Below, one piece after another: positions 19,127 to 28,289 of a stretch of 34,883 bases of DNA. How positions within the stretch are numbered: position 1 is the stretch's first letter; every line of letters begins with the position of its first letter. The notes under the pieces are model-generated. The model saw nothing but the letters and a program-made list of their open reading frames with translations. It did not search any database and had not been told where the DNA came from. The position numbers and the translations under genes were made by a program. This DNA is from Nocardioidaceae bacterium (GTDB taxonomy: Bacteria; Actinomycetota; Actinomycetes; Propionibacteriales; Nocardioidaceae): positions 1 to 34,883 of the forward strand of contig JAUJOE010000015.1 of assembly GCA_030447805.1 (NCBI GenBank), read 5' to 3'.

Positions 19127-19272
19127 GTCAGATGTCTCCTCGAGCCCGGGTGCCGGCGCGCATCGAGCGCCGCATGAATGAGTACGCCGCATCGCGACGG
19201 CCAACAAAGGAGTCTAACGGCATGAACCGGCCGTTACCGCCTCGGCTGAGCCGGCCAGCGCCTGAGCGCATT

Positions 19273-20331
19273 TCACTCGTCGAACAACACCGCTTGGTCG
19301 GGGAAGGGCGCATGTGCGGGGACGGGCATGCCAAGGTGCTGCCAGGCGGCGGGGGTGGCCACCCGGCCACGCGGCGTACGGGCCAGATAGCCCGAGCGGA
19401 CCAGGAACGGCTCGGCGACCTCTTCGACCGTCTCGCGCTCCTCGCCCACCGCCACCGCCAGTGTGCTCAAACCGACAGGGCCACCACCAAAACGGCGGCA
19501 CAGCGCATCGAGCACTGCTCGGTCGAGCCGGTCCAGACCGGACTCGTCGACCTCGTACAGCGCCAGCGCGGCGTGCGCCAGCGGTTGAGTCACCACTCCG
19601 TCGGCGCGCACCTGCGCGTAGTCACGCACCCGGCGCAGCAACCGGTTGGCGATCCGCGGGGTGCCGCGTGAGCGGGAGGCGATCTCGGCGGTGGCGGGCT
19701 CGTCGACCTGCACCTGCAGGAGACGGGCTGACCGGGTGACGATGCGCTGGAGGTCAGCCGGCTCGTAGAACTCAAGATGCCCGGTGAACCCGAACCTGTC
19801 GCGCAGCGGCCCCGGCAACAACCCGGCGCGGGTGGTCGCACCCACCACAGTGAACGGCGGGATCTCCAACGGGATCGCGGTCGCCCCGGGGCCCTTGCCG
19901 ATCACCACGTCGACGCGGAAGTCCTCCATCGCCAGGTAGAGCATCTCTTCCGCGGGGCGCGACATGCGATGGATCTCGTCGAGGAAAAGTACGTCGCCCT
20001 CGCTGAGGCCGGACAGGATCGCCGCCAAGTCTCCGGCATGCTGAATCGCCGGCCCGCTCGTCACCCGCAACGGGCTGCTCATCTCGGTGGCGACGATCAT
20101 CGCCATGGTGGTCTTGCCCAGGCCCGGCGGGCCCGACAAGAGCACGTGGTCCGGAGGACGACCGCGACCGCGCGCAGCCGCGAGCACCAGGCCGAGCTGT
20201 TCACGGACCCGCTCCTGGCCGATGACCTCGTCAAGGGTGCGGGGGCGAAGCGCGGCCTCGACCGCTCGCTCGTCCCCCTCGGCCTCGGCCTGCAGCAGAG
20301 AGCGACCCTCGGGACCGTCGTACGTCGCCAT
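19273..20331 (-). CDS. ruvB: Holliday junction branch migration helicase RuvB
   Basis: 352-residue AAA+ motor of RuvAB. Walker A GPPGLGKT (67-74), Walker B LFLDEIHR (about 115-122), sensor 1 GATTRAGLL, the 'RDRFGF' arginine-finger region, '[20 protein letters not shown]' (sensor 2) and a C-terminal winged helix with '[22 protein letters not shown]' (cut here). It starts five bases after the ruvA stop and is the last gene of ruvCAB; secD follows after 146 bases. Firm. Confidence 0.97.
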   Translation of the reverse strand: MATYDGPEGRSLLQAEAEGDERAVEAALRPRTLDEVIGQERVREQLGLVLAAARGRGRPPDHVLLSGPPGLGKTTMAMIVATEMSSPLRVTSGPAIQHAGDLAAILSGLSEGDVLFLDEIHRMSRPAEEMLYLAMEDFRVDVVIGKGPGATAIPLEIPPFTVVGATTRAGLLPGPLRDRFGFTGHLEFYEPADLQRIVTRSARLLQVQVDEPATAEIASRSRGTPRIANRLLRRVRDYAQVRADGVVTQPLAHAALALYEVDESGLDRLDRAVLDALCRRFGGGPVGLSTLAVAVGEERETVEEVAEPFLVRSGYLARTPRGRVATPAAWQHLGMPVPAHAPFPDQAVLFDE

Positions 20332-20336
20332 GCCGC

Positions 20337-20960
20337 TCAGGCCTTCGACAACGAGCGCAGGGCGGCGCGGAGGAGCTCCCCGACCGGTATCGGATTGCCG
20401 TCAGCGTTGGCTGCGTCAGCAAGCGGGGCAACGCCGTCGACGGCCGACTCGGCCTCCCGCACCGACCAGCCGAGGCTCAGCAGTCCGGAGCGCACCTGGT
20501 GCCGCCAGTCACCGTCCGGCGTCGACAGCGTCGCGGTGGCTTCAGACCCCACTGTGGCCGGCGCACCGATGCGGTCCTTCAGCTCCAGCACGATCCGCTG
20601 GGCGCCCTTGCGGCCGATGCCGGGCACCTTGCACAAGGTAGCGAGGTCTTCTGTCAAGACCGCTCTGCGCAGCGCGTCGGGACCGTGCACCGCCAGCATC
20701 GCCTGCGCCAGCTTGGGCCCGACCCCGCTGGCGGTCTGCACCAGCTCGAAGACCCCGCGCTCGTCGTAGTCGGCGAAGCCGAACAAGGTCAGGGAGTCCT
20801 CACGCACGACCATCGAGGTCGCCAACGTTGCCTCCTGGCCCACTCGCAGCGACGCCAGCGCGCTCGGCGTACACATGACCAGCATGCCGACGCCGCCGAC
20901 GTCGATCACCGCCGCGTCGACGAACACGGCGGTCACCGGCCCGCGGACGAAGGCGATCAC
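20337..20960 (-). CDS. ruvA: Holliday junction branch migration protein RuvA
   Basis: 207 residues; binds the four-way junction as a tetramer and loads RuvB. N-terminal OB-fold ([13 protein letters not shown]...), central helix-hairpin-helix motifs '[13 protein letters not shown]' and '[18 protein letters not shown]', flexible linker, and the C-terminal RuvB-binding domain ('[19 protein letters not shown]'). GTG 20960 overlaps the ruvC stop (GTGA), giving the family N-terminus; a longer reading upstream lies inside ruvC and is rejected. Firm. Confidence 0.96.
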   Translation of the reverse strand: MIAFVRGPVTAVFVDAAVIDVGGVGMLVMCTPSALASLRVGQEATLATSMVVREDSLTLFGFADYDERGVFELVQTASGVGPKLAQAMLAVHGPDALRRAVLTEDLATLCKVPGIGRKGAQRIVLELKDRIGAPATVGSEATATLSTPDGDWRHQVRSGLLSLGWSVREAESAVDGVAPLADAANADGNPIPVGELLRAALRSLSKA

Positions 20961-21508
20961 GCGGTGACCTCCGCCTGAGCGGCGCTGAGGTCCGCTCGGG
21001 CGGCCCGCTCCGCCGCCGCGGTCAGCCTGTCGACGGCCGCGCCACGCCAGATGCAGCACATCGCCAGCGCGAGAGCGTCAGCGGCGTCCGGCGTCGAGGG
21101 TTGCTCACCCAGTCGCAGCAGTCGCACCACCATGGCGGTGACCTGGACCTTGTCGGCCCGCCCGCTTCCGGTGACCGCTGCCTTGACCTCGCTCGGCGTG
21201 TGCAGCGCCACCGGGATCCCCCGCCGCGTGGCCGCGACGATGGCGAGGCCGGAGACCTGGGCGGTGCCCATCACGGTGCGGACGTTGTGTTGGGAGAACA
21301 CCCGCTCGACCGCGACCGCATCGGGCTGGTAGCGATCGATCCAGTCGTCAAGCTCGGCGCCGATGGTGACCAGCCGAGCGCCGAGGTCGGTGCGAGCGGC
21401 GGTGCGGACAACCCCGACCGCCACCGCGGTCAACGGTCGACCGGTGGAGCCCTCCACGACGCCGAGTCCGCAGCGGGTGAGCCCCGGGTCGACACCAAGC
21501 ACCCGCAT
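20957..21508 (-). CDS. ruvC: Crossover junction endodeoxyribonuclease RuvC
   Basis: 183-residue resolvase. Acidic active site visible: Asp7 in GVDPG, Glu68 in AVERVF, and Asp141/Asp144 in [13 protein letters not shown] 21508 has GGGAGGAGG just upstream. First gene of ruvC-ruvA-ruvB with one- to five-base junctions, 69 bases after a LexA-type operator, so the three genes are expected to be induced by DNA damage. Firm. Confidence 0.97.
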   Translation of the reverse strand: MRVLGVDPGLTRCGLGVVEGSTGRPLTAVAVGVVRTAARTDLGARLVTIGAELDDWIDRYQPDAVAVERVFSQHNVRTVMGTAQVSGLAIVAATRRGIPVALHTPSEVKAAVTGSGRADKVQVTAMVVRLLRLGEQPSTPDAADALALAMCCIWRGAAVDRLTAAAERAARADLSAAQAEVTA

Positions 21509-21576
21509 GGCGCCTCCTCCCGCGCGGTGTCGCTCCCTGCTGCGCGAGCCGACCGGAGTACGGGCGCACAGCGAGA

Positions 21577-21592
21577 GCGAACAGGTGTTCGA
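21577..21592 (-). promoter_or_regulatory. LexA (SOS) box upstream of ruvCAB
   Basis: On the minus strand the site reads TCGAACACCTGTTCGC, matching the actinobacterial/Gram-positive LexA consensus (CGAAC-N4-GTTCG) in full for the inner ten bases and in all but the last outer base. It lies 69 bases before the ruvC ATG in the 144-base yebC-ruvC gap. It indicates that ruvCAB has its own damage-inducible promoter within the larger gene row. Confidence 0.9.
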
Positions 21593-21652
21593 TCTGTGCT
21601 CAACCTAACGCGGACCGGCGACATCGGGTGGCAGCGACGCGCCGTACCAGGG

Positions 21653-22414
21653 TCAGCCGAGTCCGGCCAGCACCTCGTCGGAGACGTCGAAGTTGGCAAA
21701 AACGTTCTGTACGTCGTCGGAGTCCTCGAGCGCTTCGATGAGGCGGAAGATGCGGGCGGCGTGGCCGCTGTCGACGCCGACGGTCACGCTCGGCACAAAC
21801 GACACCTCGGCCGACTCGTAGTCGATACCGCCAGCTTGCAGCGCCTTGCGCACTGCTACGACGTCGGTGGGTTCGCAGATCACCTCGATCGAGTCGCCGA
21901 GGTCGCTGACCTCTTCAGCCCCGGCATCGAGCACCGCGTCGAGCACGTCGTCCTCGTCGATGTCCTTGCCGGTCTGCGCCTTGGGCACGATCAGCACGCC
22001 CTTGCGCGTGAACATGTACGACACCGACCCGGCGTCGGCCATCGACCCGCCGTTGCGCGTCATAGCAGTGCGTACGTCGCCCGCCGCGCGGTTGCGGTTG
22101 TCGGTCAGGCACTCGACAAGCAGCGCCACACCCCCGGGCGCATACCCCTCGTAGAGGATCGTCTGGTAGTCGGCGCCGCCGGCCTCCAGACCGGAGCCGC
22201 GCTTGACGGCCCGGTCGATGTTGTCGTTCGGGACCGAGGACTTCTTGGCTTTCTGGATGGCGTCGAACAGCGTCGGGTTGCCGGTCGGGTCGCCGCCGCC
22301 GGTGCGGGCGGCCACCTCGATGTTCTTGATCAGCTTGGCGAACAGCTTGCCCCGCCGGGCGTCGACGACCGCCTTCTTGTGCTTGGTGGTCGCCCACTTG
22401 GAGTGGCCGGACAT
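21653..22414 (-). CDS. yebC: YebC/PmpR family protein (translation/transcription regulator, TACO1 family)
   Basis: 253 residues. The N-terminus [20 protein letters not shown] is the family's signature, followed by '[14 protein letters not shown]', '[21 protein letters not shown]' (cut here), '[19 protein letters not shown]' and 'FTRKGVLIV'. The family was called a transcription regulator; more recent work links members to relief of ribosome stalling at prolines. ATG 22414 has AAGGAG ten bases upstream, 15 bases after the pdxT stop. Position between pdxT and ruvC is conserved. Firm as to family. Confidence 0.95.
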   Translation of the reverse strand: MSGHSKWATTKHKKAVVDARRGKLFAKLIKNIEVAARTGGGDPTGNPTLFDAIQKAKKSSVPNDNIDRAVKRGSGLEAGGADYQTILYEGYAPGGVALLVECLTDNRNRAAGDVRTAMTRNGGSMADAGSVSYMFTRKGVLIVPKAQTGKDIDEDDVLDAVLDAGAEEVSDLGDSIEVICEPTDVVAVRKALQAGGIDYESAEVSFVPSVTVGVDSGHAARIFRLIEALEDSDDVQNVFANFDVSDEVLAGLG

Positions 22415-22429
22415 GAGGCGTGAAGCTCC

Positions 22430-23029
22430 TTAGCTGCTGCGGACCAGGTCGACGAAGTACCGGTGTATCCGGTCGTCGGAGGTGAGCTCGGGGTGGAACG
22501 ACGTCGCTACCACCGCACCCTGGCGCACCGCGACGATCCTACCGACCGCCGGGTCCTCGGCCACGGTGGCGAGCACCTCGACGTCGTCGCCAACCTTCTC
22601 GACCCACGGCGCGCGGATGAAGACAGCGTGGAACGGCTCGTCGAAGGCCGCGAAGTCGACGTCGCTCTCGAAGGAGTCGACCTGCCGCCCGAAGGCGTTG
22701 CGGCGTACGACGACGTCGAGGCCGCCGAGAGTCTGCTGGCCTTCGATGCCGCCCTCGATGGTGTCGGCGAGCATGATCATGCCGGCGCAGGTGCCGAGCA
22801 CCGGCATGCCTTCCGCAATGTGCTGCCGCAGCGGCTCGAACAGCTCGAAGACGTTGGCCAGCTTGTACATGGTGGTGGACTCACCACCGGGCAGCACCAT
22901 CGCGTCGACATCGGCAAGCTCGCCCGGCCTGCGGACCGGGCGGGCGTCAGCACCGGCGCCGGTCAGCATCTGCAGGTGCTCACGGACGTCACCTTGGAGG
23001 GCAAGGACGCCCACAACCGGCCGCGGCAT
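22430..23029 (-). CDS. pdxT: Pyridoxal 5'-phosphate synthase glutaminase subunit PdxT
   Basis: 199 residues; class I glutamine amidotransferase that feeds ammonia to PdxS. Starts [25 protein letters not shown] (46-52); nucleophile Cys81 in GTCAGM; His/Glu of the triad in SFHPEL near the end. ATG 23029 has GGAGGA about nine bases upstream; the open frame further upstream belongs to the previous gene's other frame. A small DUF gene separates it from pdxS. Firm. Confidence 0.96.
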   Translation of the reverse strand: MPRPVVGVLALQGDVREHLQMLTGAGADARPVRRPGELADVDAMVLPGGESTTMYKLANVFELFEPLRQHIAEGMPVLGTCAGMIMLADTIEGGIEGQQTLGGLDVVVRRNAFGRQVDSFESDVDFAAFDEPFHAVFIRAPWVEKVGDDVEVLATVAEDPAVGRIVAVRQGAVVATSFHPELTSDDRIHRYFVDLVRSS

Positions 23030-23043
23030 GGTGGCAGTCCTCC

Positions 23044-23628
23044 TCAGGCGAAAGACACGGGCCGCCGGTGCCAGGCGACCGTGACCTCGATACGGCCCTC
23101 GTCGAACAGCGAGTGAATGCCGTTGCGGGAAAGGGTGTCCTGCACGTCGGCGAGCAGGTCGTCGCCGGGTGCGACGTTCGCGCTGTTGCCGTGCCACAGG
23201 TTGACCTCGAGCATGCCGTGATCGACAGCGTGCCAGACGTCGGTATGGGTGAAGTAGGCAATCCCGCGCGGCCGCACTCCGGCAGCGGCGAGGGTCTGCA
23301 GCATCTCCTGGGCTGCCCAATGGTCCTCGCAGGCCTGCAGTACGACGATGCCGACCGCCTCGAGTTCGGTCAGCGCTGCCTGCAGCCGGTCGAACTCGGT
23401 GATCTCTGGCCAGGACGCCGCAGCCGCACCAAGCGACTCCTCAGCCGACGCGACGTACTCCGCAGCCAGGCGCTCGGCCTCGGCGCGGTCCTTGACCTCC
23501 TCCTGCACCGCCGCCAGGACCTCGGCGCGCACCTCATCGAGGGGCCGGAAACCCGACCAGACCTGCACCCGTGCGAAGTTTCGCAGCTGGTCCAGACGCG
23601 CGGCCTTGTCGGGACTACCGATGGCCAC
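23044..23628 (-). CDS. DUF6891-like small protein between pdxS and pdxT
   Basis: 194 residues from GTG 23628, three bases after the pdxS stop, ending 14 bases before pdxT, so it is co-transcribed. No signal or membrane segment. N-terminal half is helical and acidic; the C-terminal half has '[19 protein letters not shown]', '[17 protein letters not shown]', 'LEVNLWHG' and '[12 protein letters not shown]', the pattern I recall from DUF6891 proteins of actinobacteria. That family match is from memory and not certain. No function known. Codon use and GC content look like the neighbours. Confidence 0.6.
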   Translation of the reverse strand: MAIGSPDKAARLDQLRNFARVQVWSGFRPLDEVRAEVLAAVQEEVKDRAEAERLAAEYVASAEESLGAAAASWPEITEFDRLQAALTELEAVGIVVLQACEDHWAAQEMLQTLAAAGVRPRGIAYFTHTDVWHAVDHGMLEVNLWHGNSANVAPGDDLLADVQDTLSRNGIHSLFDEGRIEVTVAWHRRPVSFA

Positions 23629-23631
23629 CGG

Positions 23632-24555
23632 TCACCAGCCGCGCTCGGCCAGGCGGTGCGGTTGCGGTATCTCTTCGACGTTGATGCCGACCATGGCTTC
23701 GCCGAGGCCGCGCGACACCTTGGCGATCACGTCGGGGTCGTCGTAGAACGTCGTGGCCTTGACGATTGCCGCCGCGCGCTGGGCCGGGTTCCCCGACTTG
23801 AAGATGCCGGAGCCCACGAAGACGCCTTCGGCACCGAGCTGCATCATCATCGCCGCGTCTGCCGGCGTGGCGATGCCGCCGGCGGTGAAGAGCACCACCG
23901 GAAGCTTGCCGGCCGCGGCGACCTCACGGACCAGCTCGTACGGCGCCTGCAGGTCCTTCGCCGCGACGTACACCTCTTCCTCGCTCATCGAGGCCAGCCG
24001 TCGCAGCTCGCCGCGGATCGCACGCATGTGCGTCGTCGCGTTGGAGACGTCACCGGTGCCCGCCTCGCCCTTGGACCGGATCATCGCGGCGCCTTCGGTG
24101 ATGCGGCGCAACGCCTCGCCCAGGTTGGTGGCACCGCAGACGAACGGCACGGTGAACTGCCACTTGTCGATGTGGTGGCTGAAGTCCGCGGGGGTCAGCA
24201 CCTCGGACTCGTCGACGTAGTCGACCCCGAGGCTCTGCAGCACTTGCGCCTCCACGAAGTGCCCGATGCGCGCCTTGGCCATGACGGGGATCGACACGGC
24301 GTCGATGATGCTCTCGATCATGTCGGGGTCGCTCATCCGCGACACCCCACCCTGAGCCCGGATGTCGGCCGGCACGCGCTCGAGCGCCATCACCGCGACG
24401 GCACCAGAGTCCTCGGCGATCTTGGCGTGCTCAGCGGTGACGACGTCCATGATCACGCCGCCCTTCAGCATCTCGGCCATCCCGCGCTTGACCCGCGCGG
24501 TGCCGGTGCCGGTCGAGGGCACGCTGGACGACGAGGTGGTGCCGTTGTCAGTCAC
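23632..24555 (-). CDS. pdxS: Pyridoxal 5'-phosphate synthase lyase subunit PdxS
   Basis: 307 residues; builds PLP from ribose 5-phosphate, glyceraldehyde 3-phosphate and ammonia. TIM-barrel signatures: '[18 protein letters not shown]', the active-site lysine in AKARIGH, '[14 protein letters not shown]', '[19 protein letters not shown]' and '[20 protein letters not shown]' (cut here), 'VGSGIF'. GTG 24555, with AGG at six-base spacing, gives a Thr/Ser-rich N-terminal leader of normal length; an ATG at 24591 lacks a ribosome site. First gene of the pdxS-DUF-pdxT-yebC row. Firm. Confidence 0.96.
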   Translation of the reverse strand: MTDNGTTSSSSVPSTGTGTARVKRGMAEMLKGGVIMDVVTAEHAKIAEDSGAVAVMALERVPADIRAQGGVSRMSDPDMIESIIDAVSIPVMAKARIGHFVEAQVLQSLGVDYVDESEVLTPADFSHHIDKWQFTVPFVCGATNLGEALRRITEGAAMIRSKGEAGTGDVSNATTHMRAIRGELRRLASMSEEEVYVAAKDLQAPYELVREVAAAGKLPVVLFTAGGIATPADAAMMMQLGAEGVFVGSGIFKSGNPAQRAAAIVKATTFYDDPDVIAKVSRGLGEAMVGINVEEIPQPHRLAERGW

Positions 24556-24724
24556 GTTCAACCTCAGATCGCGGTTTGGGATTGCTTTCATGGTACGGCG
24601 CGCCCGCTCGCCGCTCCAACCAACCACGCGGCGTCCCGGCCGCAGCCTCCGAATCTGCGCTGTCGCCTATGACGTCCGCCTCACGAGAGCCGGACTCACC
24701 CCGCAAGCCGGGAGGCGGCAACCA

Positions 24725-24767
24725 GCAGGTAAACAAAGTGCCAGGATTTGACTGTTTCTTTACCTGC
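24725..24767. repeat. Palindromic AT-containing repeat element, copy 2
   Basis: GCAGGTAAACAAA (24725-24737) and TTTCTTTACCTGC (24755-24767) are inverted copies matching at 12 of 13 positions, with a 17-base centre. The left arm is identical to 13029-13041. It is in the 418-base gene-free region 24556-24973 upstream of pdxS; apart from this element and the diverged repeat at 24835-24934 I see no gene there. Confidence 0.75.
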
Positions 24768-24834
24768 ACTTTTACCGAGGCAGCGCGTGGCGGCCGAAGT
24801 GCCACCCGTCCCAATGCCGCGCCTTGGTTGACCG

Positions 24835-24934
24835 ACGTACGCCCACCGCCCAACACCGGTACGTTTGCCGCCGTACGTCGGAAGACGGACGCCCAGTGCG
24901 CGAAACCCGTTCGTAAGCCGCCGTGTGTCGGAAG
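24835..24934. repeat. Diverged tandem repeat, two 50-bp units
   Basis: Read on the minus strand, 24934-24885 and 24884-24835 both begin CTTCCGAC and share ACGGCGGC, ACG, GGGCGT and CGT at the same spacing; roughly three quarters of positions agree. The best part is a 19-base direct repeat (24867-24885 and 24917-24935, 17 matches). It lies in the same gene-free stretch as the palindromic element. Possibly the remains of a duplicated mobile or repeat unit. Confidence 0.55.
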
Positions 24935-24973
24935 AAGTACTCCGTGGTCCAACCGCGAGCGAAGCGCGAACCG

Positions 24974-25486
24974 TCAGGGGACCGCGTCGTCGAAGTCGAT
25001 CATCGCGGGCGGCTCCGCACGTCCGGCCAACCGGAACCAGCGGACCCGCCGTCGGCTGCGCAGGGCCAAGGTGCTGACCACCCGGTCGTTGTGGATGCGC
25101 CGGGCGACCGAGACGTTGCGGGCGGCGTCGCGCAACTCGTCCATGAGCGGGTCGGCTGACTCCGTCGGCAGGTCGACGAGGCGAAGCGTATGGGTCAGCT
25201 CGGACTCGGCCAGCCACTTGTCGGCCCCGGTCGCCTCGCGGGCCTGGTGCGCCGCCTCCAGGAGCAACAGCGCCGAGGCGGGGTCGCCCAAGCCACCGCC
25301 GGCCAGTTCTACGGCGACCGCCGACCGGCGCAGCAGCGCCGAGCGCAGTGCCACGTCGGCAGCCTCGCAGCGAAGGTGCAACCGATCCAGGCGTCCGGCC
25401 GTCCAGGTGAACCACACGGCCAACAGCGCAAACAGGACGAGCAGACCGACCGCCAGCGCAAACAGCGGTCCGGAAACGTCCGTCAT
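24974..25486 (-). CDS. LemA-like single-pass membrane protein
   Basis: 170 residues from ATG 25486, which overlaps the pimA stop (ATGA). One N-terminal membrane helix (about 7-30) is followed by long amphipathic helices. The segment 'ARNVSVARRIHNDRVVSTLALRSRRRVRW' (cut here: AR..N..V) and the acidic end MIDFDDAVP resemble the C-terminal part of LemA-like proteins found next to pimA in actinobacteria. Function unknown. It is the last gene of the PIM-synthesis row; 418 bases separate it from pdxS. The family call is tentative; the gene itself is well supported by the overlap and lack of frame breaks. Confidence 0.7.
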   Translation of the reverse strand: MTDVSGPLFALAVGLLVLFALLAVWFTWTAGRLDRLHLRCEAADVALRSALLRRSAVAVELAGGGLGDPASALLLLEAAHQAREATGADKWLAESELTHTLRLVDLPTESADPLMDELRDAARNVSVARRIHNDRVVSTLALRSRRRVRWFRLAGRAEPPAMIDFDDAVP

Positions 25487-26611
25487 GACACCGGCTTGAG
25501 CCCGCCGTTGGCCATGATTGTGTCGTAGACCGCCTCGATCTCGAGCACGACCCGCGACCAGTCATATCGACGTACTTCGCGGGCAGCGCGCTGTCGGGTC
25601 TCCTCGCGCCGCTGCGGGTCGTCAAGCAGCCGGCAGATCGCCTCGGCAGCAGCAGCCGCATCGCCCGGCGTGAACAGCTCCCCCAAGGTGCCTCCGCCGA
25701 GGACGGAGCGAAACGGCGGCAGGTCGCTCGCCGCCACGGCAGCCCCGGCCGCCATCGCCTCCAGCAGCACGATGCCGAAACTCTCACCCCCGGTCTGCGG
25801 CGCGACGTACACGGTCGCGGAGGCGAGCAGGGCTGCTTTGTCGTCGTCGGAGACTTGGCCCAGCAGTTCTATCCGCTCGACCAGCCGGCCAGGCAGCCCG
25901 TCGAGCACATCGGCGCCGCCCCGCCCGGCAACCAGCAGCCGTGCCGAAGGTGCCGTGCCAGCACGGCCGGGAGGGCGTCGACAAGCACCGACAACCCCTT
26001 GCGCGGCTCGTCGGTGCGGCCGAGGAACGCCAGCGTCGGCCCCGGTCCTGTCCACTCCGGCCGCGGGCGCGCCTGCGAGAAGGAGCGGCAGGACACGCCG
26101 TTCGGTATCACCACCGGCTCGCCACCGACGTGCTGCACCAGTGTTGCCCGCGCCTCCTCCGACACCGCGATCCGGGCCGAGATCTTCTCCATCGATGGAC
26201 GCAACAGCGCCGCGGCGGACGACAGGCTGCGCGACCGGACGTTCGCGGTGTGGAAGGTGGCCACCACCGGCCCCTCGGCCGCCCACAACGCGAGCAGGGA
26301 CACGCTGGGGGTCGCCGGTTCGTGCACGTGCAAGACGTCGAAGCCGCCGTCGCGCAACCATCGCCGGGTCCGGTTGGCGACCCGCGGGCCGAAGGCCAAC
26401 CGCGCGACAGACCCGTTGTACCTGACCGGCACCGCCTTGCCGGTTCTGCACACAGTCTCGACGTACGCCGGAAGGCTTGCGTCGGGCTCCCCGGCGCCAG
26501 CACGCCGACGTCGTGCCCCCGGCTGATCAGGACGGCGGCCAGGTCGCGCACGTGGTTCTGCACCCCGCCCGGCACGTCGAGGGAGTAGGGGCAGACCAGG
26601 CCGATCTTCAT
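25483..26611 (-). CDS. pimA: Phosphatidyl-myo-inositol alpha-mannosyltransferase PimA (two frame breaks)
   Basis: GT4-family glycosyltransferase that adds the first mannose of PIM lipids from GDP-mannose on the cytoplasmic membrane face. MKIGLVCPYSLDVPGGVQNH with the GGVQNH loop, 'YNGSVARLAFGPR', 'DVLHVHEP', 'VATFHT', 'FLGRTDEPRKG', and the donor-site 'GGESFGIVLLEAMAAG' all match PimA. Breaks lie near 26487 (a G lost in a G run) and 25941. Repaired length is about 376 residues. ATG 26611 overlaps the patA stop (ATGA). Order PI synthase-PatA-PimA is as in mycobacteria. Firm. Confidence 0.92.
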
Positions 26612-27511
26612 GACGCCGCGGTGTCGAGGTCGGCGGTGAAGACCGGCTGCAGCATGTGCCAGTCGACGGGTGCGCGCCGGATGCCGGCCGAGAAGACGTC
26701 GGCGATGTCCTGCGTCATCGCGACGACACCGTCGCGACCACGACGCACTGGCAGCGGGTCGCTGAACTCGATGCGCAGCAGCGGACCCTGGTAGGTCAAG
26801 GTGGCCGCGATCAGGGGCGCGCCGGTCAGCCGCGCCAGCACCGCCGGCCCACCGGGCAGGCGTGCCGGCTCACCGAGCAGCTCCACCTCGACGCCGCTCT
26901 TCCCGATGTCGCGGTCGGCCACCAGACACACCAAGCGACCGGCGCGCAGCGCTGTGCGGAGCTCCGTCAACGGATTGGCGCCACCGGTGAGCGGCAGCAC
27001 CTGCATGCCGAGCTCCTCGCGGTAGCGGACGAACCGGTCGAACAGCGACTCAGGCTTCAGCCGCTCCGCCACCGTGGTGACCGGCATCCCTGTCAGGCAG
27101 GCCCAGGCGCCGGCGTGGTCCCAGTTCGCCATGTGCGGCAGCGCGATGATCGCACCGCCTCCACCGGCATACCCCGCGCGCAGTGGTGCCTCGTTGGCGG
27201 TGACGACGGAGTCCACAATGCGGTTGGGTGTCCACGCCGGCAGCCGGAACGTCTCGTGCCAGTACCGGAAGTACGACCGCAGCGCTTGATTGCACAGCTC
27301 GTTCAGCTGGTCGTCGGTGACGTCGGGTGCGGCGCGGCGCAGAGTTCGCCTGCAGCTGCTGCGCTGCGGCACCGTTCTGCTTGCACATCCGGTCGGCCGC
27401 GCTCTCGAGCAGGCGGGTGGCAACGGGCTCCGGCGCATGCCGGGTGATGGCCCAGCCGAGCCCGTAGGCAGAGTCGACGAACCGGTCGCGGGAGGAAACC
27501 GGCGGGGTCAC
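26608..27511 (-). CDS. patA: Phosphatidylinositol mannoside acyltransferase (PatA-like; one frame break)
   Basis: LpxL/HtrB-type (LABLAC) acyltransferase of about 300 residues, acylating the mannose of PIM1/PIM2. 'GGGGAIIALPHMANWDHAGAW' (cut here) has the catalytic His-x4-Asp (HMANWD); 'LVADRDIGKSGVEVELLG' and 'LPGGPAVLARLTGAPLI' are further family motifs. One inserted base near 27348 splits the N-terminal quarter. GTG 27511 is the most upstream start, seven bases after the PI synthase stop, without a clear ribosome site. Gene context (between PI synthase and pimA) agrees. Confidence 0.9.
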
Positions 27512-27518
27512 GACCGAA

Positions 27519-28127
27519 CTACTGGGTCGGCGAGCGCCTGCGGCGTACGAGGATCATCCGCTGGGCGACGGTGATCGTGCTGGCGACGGCGACCGCCCAC
27601 AGCACGATCGTCAGCAGGATGGGGAGGTCGAGCAGGTCGGCGAAGAACGTGATCGCCAGTACGGCGGCCAGCCGGTCGGCGCGCTCGGCGATGCCGCCCT
27701 TTGCCTGCATCCCCAGGCTCTCGGCCTTTGCCCGCGTGTACGACGTCACCGAGCCCATGACGAGCGCCCACAGCGCCACATAGCCCAGCAGCCGGTTATC
27801 ACCGCCCTGGAAGAACCAGATCGCCAGGCCGGCGAACACCGCCGCGTCGCCGAGCCGGTCCAGGGTGGAGTCCAAGAAGGAGCCCCACCGAGACGACGTC
27901 CCCATCGTGCGGGCCATGTAGCCGTCGATGAGGTCGGAGAAGACGAATGCCGAGATGACCAGTGCGCCGACCCACAGCTGCCCGCGGGGGAAGAAGATGA
28001 GCGCGCCAGCGACGACACCGATCGTGCCGACGAACGTCACCGTGTCAGGCGAGACCCCCAGCCGGATCAGCAGGTGGGCGACCGGTTTGAACACGCTGGT
28101 CCAGAACTGGCGAAAGCGCTCGAGCAT
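27519..28127 (-). CDS. pgsA: CDP-alcohol phosphatidyltransferase, phosphatidylinositol (phosphate) synthase
   Basis: About 202 residues with several membrane helices. The CDP-alcohol phosphotransferase motif is complete: Asp65, Asp68-Gly69, Ala72-Arg73, Gly82, Asp86 and Asp90. Its place before patA and pimA identifies it as PI-type synthase (PgsA1/PIPS), making the inositol lipid on which PimA acts. ATG 28127 gives the usual N-terminus (MLERFRQFW); no good ribosome site precedes it, and the frame remains open about 30 codons upstream, so the start is uncertain. Divergent from the EF-G2 gene with a 162-base gap. No frame breaks. Confidence 0.9.
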   Translation of the reverse strand: MLERFRQFWTSVFKPVAHLLIRLGVSPDTVTFVGTIGVVAGALIFFPRGQLWVGALVISAFVFSDLIDGYMARTMGTSSRWGSFLDSTLDRLGDAAVFAGLAIWFFQGGDNRLLGYVALWALVMGSVTSYTRAKAESLGMQAKGGIAERADRLAAVLAITFFADLLDLPILLTIVLWAVAVASTITVAQRMILVRRRRSPTQ

Positions 28128-28289
28128 CGGTGCGGTGGCGGCTTCCTCTGGTGAGCGGGGCGGGTCGGGGCTCCCCGGTGATGCTACCGGCCGCTGATGT
28201 CGAGGTGACGCTTGTGCGCGCACCGCGGGAGGGTGAAAAGTGGACCCGACGACTCAACCGCGGCGCGGCTCAGCTGAAGGAGTAGGTGC

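Noticed and set aside
18038..19177. Two long open frames antisense to secD, one Gly/Val-rich and one Arg/Gly-rich
   Set aside because: They mirror the Pro/Thr-rich insertion of SecD; low-complexity coding often leaves all frames open.
23068..24672. A 534-codon open frame antisense to pdxS and the DUF6891-like gene
   Set aside because: Shadow of well-supported minus-strand genes; no ribosome site or recognisable domain.
24556..24973. Small proteins in the gap upstream of pdxS
   Set aside because: Open frames here translate repeats and Arg-rich sequence, lack ribosome sites, and show no conserved pattern I recognise.
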